Source: Caulobacter sp. (GTDB lineage Bacteria > Pseudomonadota > Alphaproteobacteria > Caulobacterales > Caulobacteraceae). Taken from it: a DNA stretch of 64,000 nucleotides. Shown here one piece after another: positions 16,816-24,991 of the stretch. Both the position numbers and the translations under genes were made by a program. Position 1 is the first letter of the stretch. The number at the start of each line of letters is the position of its first letter. The DNA lies in contig JAUXTQ010000017.1 of assembly GCA_030678995.1 (NCBI GenBank), forward strand, positions 62,001-126,000, read 5' to 3'. Under the pieces are notes generated by a model that saw only the letters and a program-made list of their open reading frames with translations, was not told the origin of the DNA and searched no databases.

Positions 16816-18182
16816 CAGGCGTCACCCGCCAGGATGCCGTCGAGCCGGCCGAAGGCGTCGTCGAGAGTCGAGACCTCGTCCTTGTCCTGGGCCAGAAAGG
16901 CCTCGAGGTCGGGATTGAGGGCGATGGCCCGGTCGATCTGCGGGTCGGCGCCGGCGCGATAGGCGCCGATGCGGATCAGCTCTTCCATGTTCGCCCAGGC
17001 CGCCAGGGTCTGGCGGGCGTTGGCGACGATCTGGCGCTCATGAGGCAGCTGGCAGCCGGGCATGGTCCTGCTTATGGACTTGAGGACGTTTATCGCAGGA
17101 AAACGTCCGCGCTCGGCGATCGCTCTTTCCATCACGATATGGCCATCGAGGATGCCGCGCACGGCGTCGGCGATCGGCTCGTTGTGGTCGTCGCCGTCTA
17201 CCAGCACGGTGAACAGGCCGGTGATCGGGCCGGCCGTGGAGCCGTCCGGCCGCACGGGGCCAGGGCCGGCCCGCTCCAGCAGCTTGGGCAACTCGGTGAA
17301 GACCGTCGGGGTGTAGCCCTTGGTCGTCGGCGGCTCGCCGGCGGCCAGGCCGATCTCGCGCTGGGCCATGGCGAAACGGGTCACCGAGTCCATCAGGCAG
17401 AGCACTTCCATATCCTGGTCGCGCATCGCCTCGGCCACGGCCATGGTCATGTAGGCGGCCTGGCGGCGCTTCAGCGCCGGCTCATCAGAGGTGGCGACCA
17501 CCACCACGGCGCGCTTGAGGCCCTCCTCGCCGAGGGTCTCCTCGATGAACTCGCGGACCTCCCGGCCCCGTTCGCCGATCAGCCCGACGACGACGGCATC
17601 GCAGTCGGCCTGGCGGGCCAGCATCGACAGCAGCACCGACTTGCCGACGCCCGAGCCGGCGAAGATGCCCAGGCGCTGGCCACGGCAGGTGGTGGTGAAG
17701 ACGTTCATCGCCTTTACGCCCAGGTCCAGCCGCTCGCCGACCCGGCCGCGGGCGTGGGCCGGCGGGGGTGGCGCGCGCAGGCTGTAGGGCGAGGCGCCCT
17801 GGGGCAGGGGGCCCTTGCCGTCGATGGGATTGCCGAAGGCGTCGATGATCCGGCCCAGCCACGCCTTGTGCGGGCGGACCATGCCGCCGTCCGGCTGGAT
17901 GTTGATCTCCGCCCCGGGGGCCACGCCCTCGACCGGGCCGAAGGGCATCAGCAGGGCGCGGGTCTCGCGGAACCCGACCACCTCGGCGGCCAGCGGCGGG
18001 GCGTTGCGGCGGATAATCTCCGCCCGGGCCCCGACGGCCAGATGGGTGAGCCCGCCCCGCGCCTCGATCAGCAGCCCGTTCACCGCCGCCACCCGACAGG
18101 AAATGGACAGCGGCTCGATACGCTCGACGGCGGCGATCAGACTGCGCAACGCGATGGCCCCGGGAAACCTGGCGGCCATCAT
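16815..18182 (-). CDS. fliI: flagellum-specific ATPase FliI
   Basis: 455 residues with F1-beta-like architecture. Walker A is [17 protein letters not shown], and Walker B lies around [20 protein letters not shown], followed by the family signature [14 protein letters not shown]. FliI hydrolyses ATP to unload substrates and feed the FlhA gate, working with FliH (7481) and FliJ (16405). The ATGA overlap couples it to fliJ. A CtrA half-site word lies just upstream. Confidence 0.96.
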   Translation of the reverse strand: MMAARFPGAIALRSLIAAVERIEPLSISCRVAAVNGLLIEARGGLTHLAVGARAEIIRRNAPPLAAEVVGFRETRALLMPFGPVEGVAPGAEINIQPDGGMVRPHKAWLGRIIDAFGNPIDGKGPLPQGASPYSLRAPPPPAHARGRVGERLDLGVKAMNVFTTTCRGQRLGIFAGSGVGKSVLLSMLARQADCDAVVVGLIGERGREVREFIEETLGEEGLKRAVVVVATSDEPALKRRQAAYMTMAVAEAMRDQDMEVLCLMDSVTRFAMAQREIGLAAGEPPTTKGYTPTVFTELPKLLERAGPGPVRPDGSTAGPITGLFTVLVDGDDHNEPIADAVRGILDGHIVMERAIAERGRFPAINVLKSISRTMPGCQLPHERQIVANARQTLAAWANMEELIRIGAYRAGADPQIDRAIALNPDLEAFLAQDKDEVSTLDDAFGRLDGILAGDA

Positions 18183-18194
18183 GGCAAGGTTGCT

Positions 18195-18202
18195 TTAACC
18201 AT
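18195..18202 (+). promoter_or_regulatory. CtrA half-site word upstream of fliI
   Basis: TTAACCAT matches the CtrA half-site described for Caulobacter promoters. It is only 13 bases upstream of the fliI start codon, so it would work either as a promoter with a very short leader or as a control site. Chance occurrence is possible. Confidence 0.35.
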
Positions 18203-18222
18203 AAATGAAGCGGGGCGGGACA

Positions 18223-18250
18223 GGGACAGACACCCGCGGGTGTCTGTCCC
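18223..18250 (+). repeat. REP-like hairpin, GACAGACACC subfamily
   Basis: GGGACAGACACCCG is followed directly by its reverse complement CGGGTGTCTGTCCC, a perfect 28-base palindrome. It lies between the end of the ArsR-led membrane operon and the fliI promoter region. Confidence 0.88.
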
Positions 18251-18257
18251 GCTTCGT

Positions 18258-18659
18258 CTACCGCCACCGATCCCCCGGCGCGGCCACATAGTTCGTCCAC
18301 ACATAGCCCCACGGGATGACGAGCGGGAAGATCACGCCCATGCCGCAGGCGAACAGGGTCTCGGACGTGCCGGCGTCCATGGCGCCGGCCTGCCAGGCTG
18401 GAATGCCGACCAGGCCCAGCCACATCGACTTCCAGATCATCTCGAACATCAACAGCGGCAGCATCCGCAGCGGATAGCGCAGGCCGAGCAGGGCCAGCAG
18501 CGACACCGCGCCCAGCACGCACTGCACCACGCCGTACATCAGCGGCCATGGCTTTTCAGGGTGCAGGATGCCCGGCCAGATGGTCAGGCCGAGGCCGACG
18601 GACATGAGCAGATAGGCGGCCCTGAGGGCGTAGAGGCGCAGCAGCGAGACCTGGGTCAT
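18258..18659 (-). CDS. four-helix integral membrane protein
   Basis: 133 residues with four hydrophobic segments (around residues 10-30, 40-65, 68-88 and 105-128). Family not recognised. It is the last gene of an apparent three-gene unit behind an ArsR-type repressor (19291 to 18258 on this strand), so it may be part of a stress- or ligand-responsive membrane function. Confidence 0.6.
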   Translation of the reverse strand: MTQVSLLRLYALRAAYLLMSVGLGLTIWPGILHPEKPWPLMYGVVQCVLGAVSLLALLGLRYPLRMLPLLMFEMIWKSMWLGLVGIPAWQAGAMDAGTSETLFACGMGVIFPLVIPWGYVWTNYVAAPGDRWR

Positions 18660-18705
18660 GCCGGGGGTTCCTTGCGGTGATGTGAGAGGGAAGGGCTCCG
18701 GCGGG

Positions 18706-18945
18706 TTAGCCGACGTCCTTGAGGATCTTTTCGATGGCGGCCAGGCGGGTCTCGATCGAGGTCAGGGCGGCCGCCGCGGCGCCGTGATCAGCCAGCGCCT
18801 TCTCGGCGATCTGGCGATAGGCGTCATCGTTGGCGAGCCGCGCCTTCGCCTGCTGGATCAGGGCGAAGTAGCGCATGCCGAAGACCAGCAGGATGGTCAC
18901 GAACGGCAGGCTGGCGGTGAATATGAAGAGCGGTGTGGGAAACAT
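18706..18945 (-). CDS. small single-span protein with coiled-coil tail
   Basis: 79 residues. An N-terminal membrane helix (PLFIFTASLPFVTILLVFGM) is followed by a charged helical tail ending AALTSIETRLAAIEKILKDV. The layout recalls PspB-like envelope stress proteins, but the similarity is only in architecture. It sits between the ArsR regulator (13 bases away) and the four-helix membrane protein. Confidence 0.55.
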   Translation of the reverse strand: MFPTPLFIFTASLPFVTILLVFGMRYFALIQQAKARLANDDAYRQIAEKALADHGAAAAALTSIETRLAAIEKILKDVG

Positions 18946-18958
18946 CGGGGTTCTCTTC

Positions 18959-19291
18959 TCAAGTCTCGGGTTTGTTGGTCAGGGAGCGCGCGGCGTCGCC
19001 GATCGCGGCCGGCGTGAGTTGCAGGGCGAAGTCGGTGACTTCGAAGAAGTTGAGCGCCTTGCCGTCGGCGGAGAGTTCCAGCTGGCTGGTGACCAGGCCG
19101 GCGTCTTCCAGCTTCTGCAGATGCAGGTGCAGCAGCGGACGGCTGATGCCGAGCTCGCGCGCCAGCCGGCTGATGTAGTTGCGCCCGCCGGCCTGCAGCG
19201 CCGCGATGATCCGCAGCCGATGCGGACTGGCCAGCGCCGCCAGCATGGCCAGCAGCTGGTCTCCCGTCGGTGGCGATGGGTTCGCTTTCAT
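18959..19291 (-). CDS. ArsR-family winged-helix regulator
   Basis: 110 residues. The winged helix is clear: LAALASPHRLRIIAALQAGG, recognition helix ISRLARELGISRPLLHLHLQ and wing LEDAGLVTSQLELS. No metal-binding cysteine pair is present, so it is not a classical metal sensor. A palindromic operator directly abuts its start codon, suggesting autorepression of this gene and the two membrane genes behind it. Confidence 0.82.
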   Translation of the reverse strand: MKANPSPPTGDQLLAMLAALASPHRLRIIAALQAGGRNYISRLARELGISRPLLHLHLQKLEDAGLVTSQLELSADGKALNFFEVTDFALQLTPAAIGDAARSLTNKPET

Positions 19292-19293
19292 AT

Positions 19294-19318
19294 GTCAGAA
19301 ATAGCTGACGTATGTCAG
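19294..19318 (-). promoter_or_regulatory. candidate ArsR operator
   Basis: GTCAG-AAATAG-CTGAC is a perfect 5-bp-arm palindrome, and TATGTCAG occurs twice (19291 and 19311). It begins three bases before the ATG of the regulator, so the RNA start must be very close to the start codon or upstream of this site. Confidence 0.5.
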
Positions 19319-19329
19319 GGAGTCAATAA

Positions 19330-19354
19330 GGGGACACGTACCCAAGGGGGTACA
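19330..19354 (-). repeat. left part of a REP-like hairpin split by the IS element
   Basis: GGGGACACGTACCC followed by AAGGGGGTACA is the left 25 bases of a hairpin whose last 7 bases (TGTCCCC) lie at 20732-20738 beyond the IS. Joining the two gives a standard 32-base hairpin of the GTACC subfamily with the same single mismatch as its relatives. Confidence 0.85.
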
Positions 19355-19417
19355 TGTAGTGCGCCCCTGGAATGAGACGGTGTAAATAGGGGACAGTTCT
19401 TCGAGGAGAGAGGAACG

Positions 19418-19804
19418 ATGTCTCGAAGAGTGATTGATCTGGCTTTGAAGCGGGCTGTGGTGGCGCGTGTGGAGGCGGGGGAGAAGGTGTTGACGCTCAG
19501 TCGCGAGCTGGGTGTGCACCGTCAGGTGATTTACAAGTGGCTGTATGGGTCGCGGGCTGGAGAGCTTGGAGTTCGGGGTCGGGGCCGTCCGACGAGGGTC
19601 GAGGCTCTGGGGCGTCAGGCGCGTCTTGAACGGGCCGATCCGTTGGCGGCGGCCGAACGTCGGATTGCGGATCTGGAACGCAAGGTTGGCCAGCAAGCGG
19701 TTGAACTGGATTTTTTTCAAGGAGCCTTGCGGCGTATCAAGGCGTCGCGCCGGCCGAACGACGGGCCTGGCGCGACGGGGTCTTCGCCCAGATCGAAGCG
19801 ATGA
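19418..19804 (+). CDS. IS3-family transposase OrfA
   Basis: 128 residues. The N-terminal helix-turn-helix (LALKRAVVARVEAGEKVLTL, then RELGVHRQVIYKWLYG) and the C-terminal leucine-zipper region (AERRIADLERKVGQQAVELD) are typical of OrfA. It ends 4 bases inside orfB, giving an ATGA overlap. In this family OrfAB is normally made by programmed frameshifting; an A/T-rich stretch (ATTTTTTTC) near 19709 is a possible slip site. Confidence 0.88.
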   Translation: MSRRVIDLALKRAVVARVEAGEKVLTLSRELGVHRQVIYKWLYGSRAGELGVRGRGRPTRVEALGRQARLERADPLAAAERRIADLERKVGQQAVELDFFQGALRRIKASRRPNDGPGATGSSPRSKR

Positions 19805-20694
19805 CCGGTCCGCAAGGCCAGGGGGCGGTGATTGAACAGCTGTGCGCGGCGGCGAAGGTCAGCCGGGCGAGCTACTACCGTGGCTGGGGCGAGAGGGAGA
19901 TGGCGCTGGAGGAGATGGCGCTGCGCGACGCCATCCATGAGGTTTGCCTGGAGCCGGATCATCGCTTCTACGGCTATCGCCGGGTGACGGCGGTGCTTGG
20001 GCGCCGGGGCTGGTTCGTCAACGCCAAGCGGGTCAGGCGGCTGATGGGCGCGGACAACCTGCTGGCCCTGCGTCGCAAGGCCTATGTTCCGGCCACGACC
20101 AACTCCAGCCATGGGCTGAAGGTCTATCCCAATCTGGCCGGCAGGATGCAGCCCCTGGCCCCGAACCGGCTGTGGGTGGCTGATATCACCTACATCCGGC
20201 TGGACCGGGACTTCGTCTATCTGGCGGTGGTGCTGGACGCCTTCAGCCGCCGGGTTGTGGGCTGGGCCCTGGCCGATCACCTGGGGGCGAGCCTGGCCAT
20301 CGAGGCCCTGGCTCTGGCCCTGGCCGACCGCCGACCGGCCTTCGGAGCTCTGGTTCATCACTCCGATCGCGGCGTGCAGTACGCCTGCGCCGACTATGCC
20401 CGCGCCCTGGAGGCGGTCGGGGCCATCCCCAGCATGAGCCGCGGCGGATGTCCCTACGACAACGCCAAGGCCGAGCGGTTCATGAGGACCCTCAAGGCCG
20501 AGGAGGTCGATGGCGCGGGCTATCGCGACCTGGAGCACGCAAGGGCCGAGATCGGAAACTTCATCGAGCAGGTCTACAACAAGCGCCGGCTCCACTCAGC
20601 GCTGGACTATCTGTCGCCCATGGAGTTCGAAAACCAATCGTCATGGGACGCCGTACGGCGTCCCATGACGTCAACAGCAGCGAACTGTACCTGA
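19801..20694 (+). CDS. IS3-family transposase OrfB (DDE integrase)
   Basis: 297 residues. HTH_21 region HRFYGYRRVTAVLGRRGWFV is followed by an rve integrase core with the three catalytic acids: D in RLWVADITYIR, D in LVHHSDRGVQY, and E in CPYDNAKAERFMRTLK. It catalyses strand transfer of the element. The protein is full length. Confidence 0.93.
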   Translation: MTGPQGQGAVIEQLCAAAKVSRASYYRGWGEREMALEEMALRDAIHEVCLEPDHRFYGYRRVTAVLGRRGWFVNAKRVRRLMGADNLLALRRKAYVPATTNSSHGLKVYPNLAGRMQPLAPNRLWVADITYIRLDRDFVYLAVVLDAFSRRVVGWALADHLGASLAIEALALALADRRPAFGALVHHSDRGVQYACADYARALEAVGAIPSMSRGGCPYDNAKAERFMRTLKAEEVDGAGYRDLEHARAEIGNFIEQVYNKRRLHSALDYLSPMEFENQSSWDAVRRPMTSTAANCT

Positions 20695-20741
20695 TTTTAT
20701 CTGTCTCACCTCAGGGGCGCACTACAGTACATGTCCCCTGA

Positions 20742-21134
20742 CTATTGGCCGTTCTGCGGCAGACCGTCGGCGATGTCGTAGTAGTCGCCCTTGTCGGCGA
20801 CGAAGATGTGCTTGCCCAGCCGGGTCCCGGTGGGGGCGTCGAAGGCGCCCATGGCGATGGCGATTTTATCGCGATGGAGCGGGTCCCAGAACAGGGCCGA
20901 GCCGCAGGTGGCGCAGAAGCCGCGCCGCACCTTTTCCGACGACTGGAACCAGCGGATGCTGTCCTCGCCATGGATGGTCACGTCCGACTTCGGCACGTCC
21001 GTCGAGGCCCAGACATGCCCCGACGTTCGGCGGCACTGGCTGCAGTGGCAGGCGTCCGGCGCCGGCAGCTCGCCCGCGACCTCGAAGCTCACCGCGCCGC
21101 AGAGGCAGGATCCCTTGTGCATGGCCCCAGACAC
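20742..21134 (-). CDS. GFA-family (CENP-V/Mss4-like) zinc protein
   Basis: 130 residues with the GFA zinc ligands: CLCGAVSF near the N-terminus, CHCSQCRRTSG in the middle, and FCATCGSALFW. The family is named for glutathione-dependent formaldehyde-activating enzyme, though most members have no proven activity. Its stop lies 16 bases from the right end of the IS element, so the insertion did not cut the gene. It is followed upstream by the VOC gene in the same direction, with 6 bases between them. Confidence 0.85.
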   Translation of the reverse strand: MSGAMHKGSCLCGAVSFEVAGELPAPDACHCSQCRRTSGHVWASTDVPKSDVTIHGEDSIRWFQSSEKVRRGFCATCGSALFWDPLHRDKIAIAMGAFDAPTGTRLGKHIFVADKGDYYDIADGLPQNGQ

Positions 21135-21140
21135 CTCCGG

Positions 21141-21521
21141 TCAGCTTTCCGTGAGGCTCAGGACGTTGCCGTCCGGATCGGGGAACCAGGCGACCTTGGC
21201 CTTGCCGTCCGGCGCGGTCCAGACGCCCATGGCGTCCTGGTCGTAGCCTTCGTAGATCGTCATGGTCACGCCTTTGCCGGTCAGGTCCGCAATGGCCTGC
21301 GCGATGTCGGGGACCTGCCAGCCCAGCACCGGGTGGGGCGAGGCCACATAGCCATCGATCTGGGTGATCCGCAGGATGGTCCCGTTCATGTCCAGCACGC
21401 TGGCGAACGGGTCGTCGGCCACCAGCGGCAGGCCGAGAGTCGCCGTGTAGAAGGCCTTCGACGCCTCCCGGTCCCGGGTCAGGACGAAAGTGACCGCCCT
21501 GGCTGAAGTCAGACCACCCAC
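21141..21521 (-). CDS. VOC-family (glyoxalase/bleomycin-resistance-like) protein
   Basis: 126 residues from a GTG at 21521, chosen because AGAGGAG lies 8 bases before it; ATG at 21560 is an alternative. Two beta-alpha-beta-beta-beta units are visible: ARAVTFVLTRDREASKAFYT, and WFPDPDGNVLSLTE at the C-terminus, which carries the usual metal-ligand glutamate region. Substrate unknown. It forms a likely operon with the downstream GFA gene. Confidence 0.8.
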   Translation of the reverse strand: MGGLTSARAVTFVLTRDREASKAFYTATLGLPLVADDPFASVLDMNGTILRITQIDGYVASPHPVLGWQVPDIAQAIADLTGKGVTMTIYEGYDQDAMGVWTAPDGKAKVAWFPDPDGNVLSLTES

Positions 21522-21635
21522 TTGCGCGTCTCCTCTGCTTCCGCGAGCCCGCCCGAACATGATGGGCCATGACGGAATTATTTGAACAGCGTAGCGCCCG
21601 ACTTCAGCCATCACAGGGCTGAATGTCGATGCCCT

Positions 21636-22127
21636 CTAATCTTCGTCAGCCCGCGCCAGCGCCTCGCCCACGGTCATCGCGTTCTCGTTGACGTGGATGT
21701 GGCGCAGGTCGCCGGGGATCAGGCCTTCGCCGCAGTGTTCGCAGACCAGCCGGGGCACGAAGTCCTGGCCGCAGTGGTCGTGGACGAAGCGCACCGGCGC
21801 CTTGTCGCCGTAGACATGCTTGTTGCCCCAGTCGGCCATGGTCAGCAGCACCGGTCGCAGGGCCTGGCCCTTTTCGGTCAGGATGTACTCCTGGCGCGGC
21901 GGGCGCTCGGAATAGCGGCGCGTCTCGAGCACGCCATGGGCCACCAGGCTCTTCAGCCGGGCGGCCAGCACGTTGCGGGCGACGCCCAGACGCTCCTGCC
22001 ACTGCTCGAACCGGCGAATGCCGCGGAAGGCGTCGCGCAGGATCAGCAGCGTCCAGGGGTCGCCGACGATCTCCAGCGTCCCGGCGATGCCGCAGGTCTG
22101 ATGCGAATAATCTGCTGTACGGCCCAT
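21636..22127 (-). CDS. HxlR-family transcriptional regulator
   Basis: 163 residues from MGRTADYSHQTC; an ATG 12 codons upstream is also open. The HxlR winged helix is clear (GIAGTLEIVGDPWTLLILRD, FRGIRRFEQWQERLGVARNVL, and the HGVLETRRYSERPPRQEYIL wing). The C-terminal tail has two CxxC-like pairs (HDHCGQDF, CEHCGEGL) that could bind zinc or sense redox, which is unusual for the family. It is divergent from the thioesterase and beta-ketothiolase genes and may regulate them. Confidence 0.85.
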   Translation of the reverse strand: MGRTADYSHQTCGIAGTLEIVGDPWTLLILRDAFRGIRRFEQWQERLGVARNVLAARLKSLVAHGVLETRRYSERPPRQEYILTEKGQALRPVLLTMADWGNKHVYGDKAPVRFVHDHCGQDFVPRLVCEHCGEGLIPGDLRHIHVNENAMTVGEALARADED

Positions 22128-22299
22128 GGCGGCGAGATTGCGGTTTCCGTCCAGGGAAAGCAAGAGGGTTGCTTTTATGGACGAACGGGTCCGGAATTCC
22201 GTTAGCTGCTGCCTGCCTGTCAGACTTCGGGATGCCGACGAACGATCCGCCGCCGTCCCTTCTTTTTGCCTTTCCGCTTGACGATCAAAACAATCGTTT

Positions 22300-22313
22300 C
22301 AAACATATGTTTG
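22300..22313. promoter_or_regulatory. perfect 14-bp palindrome before the thioesterase gene
   Basis: CAAACATATGTTTG is a perfect palindrome 18 bases upstream of the thioesterase ATG. It lies in an AT-rich patch (AAACAATCGTTTCAAAC), the type of site bound by a dimeric repressor such as the HxlR protein encoded on the other side. Confidence 0.5.
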
Positions 22314-22330
22314 CAACGAGGAAGATCGCC

Positions 22331-22759
22331 ATGCAGCCGCCGGTCGGGTTCGAACCGTTCACCCGCGAGAGTCCGCTGCTCGCTCCCTGGAAACCGCTCT
22401 TCGTCCGCCATGAGCCGGACCGCGTGATCCTGGGCCTCCACATCCACGAGCCGCACCTCAATTCGCGAGGCACAGTCCACGGCGGGCTTCTCGCGGCCCT
22501 CGCCGACCAGGCCATGGGCATGTCCTGCGCCGCCCGGCTGCGCGCCGAGGGCGTGCCTGTGTCCAACCTGTGGACCAGCGGGATGACCATCGACTACCTG
22601 GACGTGGCCTGGCCCGGCCAGTGGCTGGCCTTCGACACGCACTTCTCCCGAACGGGCCGGACCCTCTGCCATGTGGAGATGGACATCACCGCCGACGGCC
22701 AGACCGTGGCCCGGGCCAGGGGCGCCTTCCGCGTGTCGCTGGACAAGGCGGCCGCCTGA
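22331..22759 (+). CDS. PaaI-type hotdog thioesterase
   Basis: 142 residues from the ATG at 22331 (GAGGA 9 bases upstream). The hotdog fold signature HLNSRGTVHGGLLAALADQA carries the usual HGG active-site helix, and the C-terminal strand HVEMDITADGQTVARARGAF completes it. It probably hydrolyses an aryl- or acyl-CoA. The thiolase gene follows after 62 bases in the same direction, suggesting a CoA-ester pathway. Confidence 0.82.
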   Translation: MQPPVGFEPFTRESPLLAPWKPLFVRHEPDRVILGLHIHEPHLNSRGTVHGGLLAALADQAMGMSCAARLRAEGVPVSNLWTSGMTIDYLDVAWPGQWLAFDTHFSRTGRTLCHVEMDITADGQTVARARGAFRVSLDKAAA

Positions 22760-22821
22760 CCGGGCTTGCGGGCCGTCGCCGGAACGCTCAAATCAACGCC
22801 GTCTGATCAGGAGCGCCATCC

Positions 22822-24006
22822 ATGTCCGCCGATCCCGTCGTCATCGTCTCGTTCGCCCGCACGCCCATGGGCGGCTTTCAGGGCGCGCTCACCGGGGTGA
22901 AAGCGACCGAGCTGGGGTCCGCCGCCGTCCGCGCGGCGGTGGAGCGGGCCGGGGTCGACCCGGCGAAGATCGAGCAGATCATCATGGGCTGCGTCCTGCC
23001 CGCGGGCCTGGGCCAGGCCCCGGCGCGCCAGGCGGGTCTGGGTGCGGGCCTGTCCCTCGGCGTCGAGGCGACCACCGTCAACAAGATGTGCGGCAGCGGC
23101 ATGCAGGCGGCGATCATGGCCCATGACGCCCTGGCAGCCGGCAGCGTCGACCTCATTGTCGCCGGCGGCATGGAGAGCATGACCGGCGCGCCCTATCTGA
23201 TGACCAAGCATCGCGGCGGCGCGCGCATCGGCCACGATACGATCAGCGACAGCATGTACCTGGACGGGCTGGAGGACGCCTACGAGCCCGGCCGACTGAT
23301 GGGATCGTTCGCCGAGGAGAGCGCGCGCACCTACCAGTTCACCCGCGAAGACCAGGACGCCTACGCCATCGAGAGCCTGAGCCGCGCCCGCACGGCCATC
23401 GAGAGCGGCGCCTTCGTCGCCGAAATCACCCCGGTGACGGTGAAGACCCGCAAGGGCGAGGAGGTGGTCAGCCAGGACGAGCAGCCGCTGAAGGCAGACC
23501 CCTCGAAGATCCCGGGCCTGAAACCCGCCTTCGCCAGGGACGGCACCATCACGGCCGCCAACGCCTCCTCGATCAGCGACGGGGCGGCGGCCCTGGTGAT
23601 GACCCGCGAAAGCGTGGCCAGGGCGCTGGGGCTGCCGATCGTCGCCCGCGTGGTCGCCCACGCCGCCCACGCCCATGAGCCGGGCCTGTTCACCACCGCC
23701 CCCGTTCCGGCGATGCAGAAGGCGTTGAAGAAGGCCGGCTGGACGGCCGACGAGGTTGACCTGTGGGAGGTCAACGAGGCCTTCGCCGTGGTCGCCATGA
23801 TCGCCGCTCGCGAGCTCGGCATCGACCGGGCCAAACTGAACGTCAACGGCGGCGCCACGGCGCTCGGCCACCCCATCGGCGCGTCCGGCGCGCGCATTCT
23901 GGCCACCCTGCTGGCGGCGCTTCAGGCGCGCGGCGGCAAGAAGGGCCTCGCCAGCCTGTGCATCGGCGGCGGCGAGGCGACGGCGATGGCGGTGGAGCTG
24001 GTCTGA
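22822..24006 (+). CDS. acetyl-CoA acetyltransferase (thiolase)
   Basis: 394 residues, full length. The acylated cysteine is C90 in VNKMCGSGMQA. The NEAFA motif (WEVNEAFAVVAM), the catalytic histidine GGATALGHPIGASGARI and the second cysteine in CIGGGEATAMAVE are all present. It condenses or cleaves acetyl-CoA units. Biosynthetic (PhaA/AtoB) and degradative roles cannot be separated from sequence. Confidence 0.93.
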   Translation: MSADPVVIVSFARTPMGGFQGALTGVKATELGSAAVRAAVERAGVDPAKIEQIIMGCVLPAGLGQAPARQAGLGAGLSLGVEATTVNKMCGSGMQAAIMAHDALAAGSVDLIVAGGMESMTGAPYLMTKHRGGARIGHDTISDSMYLDGLEDAYEPGRLMGSFAEESARTYQFTREDQDAYAIESLSRARTAIESGAFVAEITPVTVKTRKGEEVVSQDEQPLKADPSKIPGLKPAFARDGTITAANASSISDGAAALVMTRESVARALGLPIVARVVAHAAHAHEPGLFTTAPVPAMQKALKKAGWTADEVDLWEVNEAFAVVAMIAARELGIDRAKLNVNGGATALGHPIGASGARILATLLAALQARGGKKGLASLCIGGGEATAMAVELV

Positions 24007-24024
24007 CCCTTCGGCCTTCCTTTC

Positions 24025-24585
24025 CTAGCCCGCCGGCTTCATCGGCGCGGTGATGGTGCGGCCGTTGATCGTGACCTGGCTGTCGCCGGGCTTCATGCCG
24101 GCCGGGCAGGCGCCGACATAGCGGGCATCGATGACCTGCTTCTGGCTAAAGGCCTGGCCGTCGCGCGAGCCGCTCAGGTCCGCCTCCACTCGGTAGGCGC
24201 TGTTGAAGTCGCCGGTGACAGTGCCCTTGCTGGCCATCTTCATGCCGTCGTTGTCGCAGGCGAACTCGAAGGCAATCCCGCCCGGGATGCGGCGCCAGGT
24301 GTTCCTGGAGCAGTTGCGAGTGTCGGCGCCCTGGCCGAGGACCGCGTTGTCGCTCTGGGTCTTGTCGTCGATGCAGGTCCGCGCCGCGGCCGGCATGCCC
24401 TGGACGGTGACCTCCCACAGGCCGGCGCGAAGATGCGGCGCGGCGTCGATGCCCGGCGGGATGGGGCTGGCCGCCTTCGCCGCCGGCGAAGCGTCCCCGG
24501 CCGACGCGACGTTGGTCTTGTCAGCGGGTTTGCTGCAGGCGGCGAGGGCGAGGGCGGCGAGACAGATGCCGGCGGCGATGCGCAT
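24025..24585 (-). CDS. DUF3617 lipoprotein
   Basis: 186 residues from ATG at 24585. MRIAAGICLAALALAACSK is a lipoprotein signal with an LAAC lipobox. The mature part starts with a Pro/Ala linker, then HLRAGLWEVTVQGMPAAART with a conserved disulfide pattern (TCIDDKT, RNCSRNTW, FACDNDG), as in DUF3617 proteins. Function unknown. It is convergent with the thiolase gene. Confidence 0.8.
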   Translation of the reverse strand: MRIAAGICLAALALAACSKPADKTNVASAGDASPAAKAASPIPPGIDAAPHLRAGLWEVTVQGMPAAARTCIDDKTQSDNAVLGQGADTRNCSRNTWRRIPGGIAFEFACDNDGMKMASKGTVTGDFNSAYRVEADLSGSRDGQAFSQKQVIDARYVGACPAGMKPGDSQVTINGRTITAPMKPAG

Positions 24586-24660
24586 CGGAAGGCTCCCTGA
24601 AGGTGAGACTCCAAGGTTATCCGGGATCGCATTACGGCGCGAGGCGCCTATATTTCCGAC

Positions 24661-24933
24661 ATGGCTCAAATCACCGACAATTCCGCCGCCGGCCGGTTCG
24701 AACTGATCGAACAGGGCCAGATCGCCTACGCCGACTACCGGCAAACGCCCGACCGCATGATCATCGACTACGTTTTCTCCCCGCAGGTCTTGCGGGGACA
24801 GGGAACAGCGGGTCGTCTGATGGAGGGGGTCGTCGCGGCGGCCCGCGAGCGGAAGCTGAAGATTACCCCCCTTTGCGGTTATGCCGCAGCCTGGCTGAAA
24901 AGGCATACTGAGACCGCTGACCTGCTGGCCTGA
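24661..24933 (+). CDS. NATD1-like GNAT acetyltransferase
   Basis: 90 residues, the short YidJ/NATD1 form of GNAT. IAYADYRQTPDRMIIDYVFS is followed by the acetyl-CoA loop VLRGQGTAGRLMEGVVAAAR and LKITPLCGYAAAWLKRH. These small enzymes have no well-known substrate. It stands alone. Confidence 0.88.
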   Translation: MAQITDNSAAGRFELIEQGQIAYADYRQTPDRMIIDYVFSPQVLRGQGTAGRLMEGVVAAARERKLKITPLCGYAAAWLKRHTETADLLA

Positions 24934-24991
24934 CGGGAAATCCCGTCATAAGCTGCCAGTCAGACGGCTGCTTCTTGGGGGAAAGGCTCGC

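Larger units (their letters stand above)
19355..20726 (+). mobile_element. IS3-family insertion sequence, IS2-like
   Basis: 1372 bp. The left end TGTAGTGCGCCCCTG matches the reverse complement of the right end for 15 bases, with partial similarity continuing about 30 more bases (GAGAC, then ACAGTTC). Both ends are TG...CA. The flanking 5-bp direct repeat GTACA (19350-19354 and 20727-20731) is a target duplication, the size known for IS2. It encodes overlapping orfA and orfB, both intact, and is probably active or recent. Confidence 0.92.

Noticed and set aside
15290-16825. 511-residue reading of the xylanase ORF
   Set aside because: The N-terminal 164 codons overlap fliJ in another frame and run through a 21-bp hairpin; the lipoprotein signal places the start at 16333.
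17040-18680. 546-residue plus-strand ORF across fliI
   Set aside because: Antisense to the clearly recognisable fliI; composition is typical of a shadow frame.
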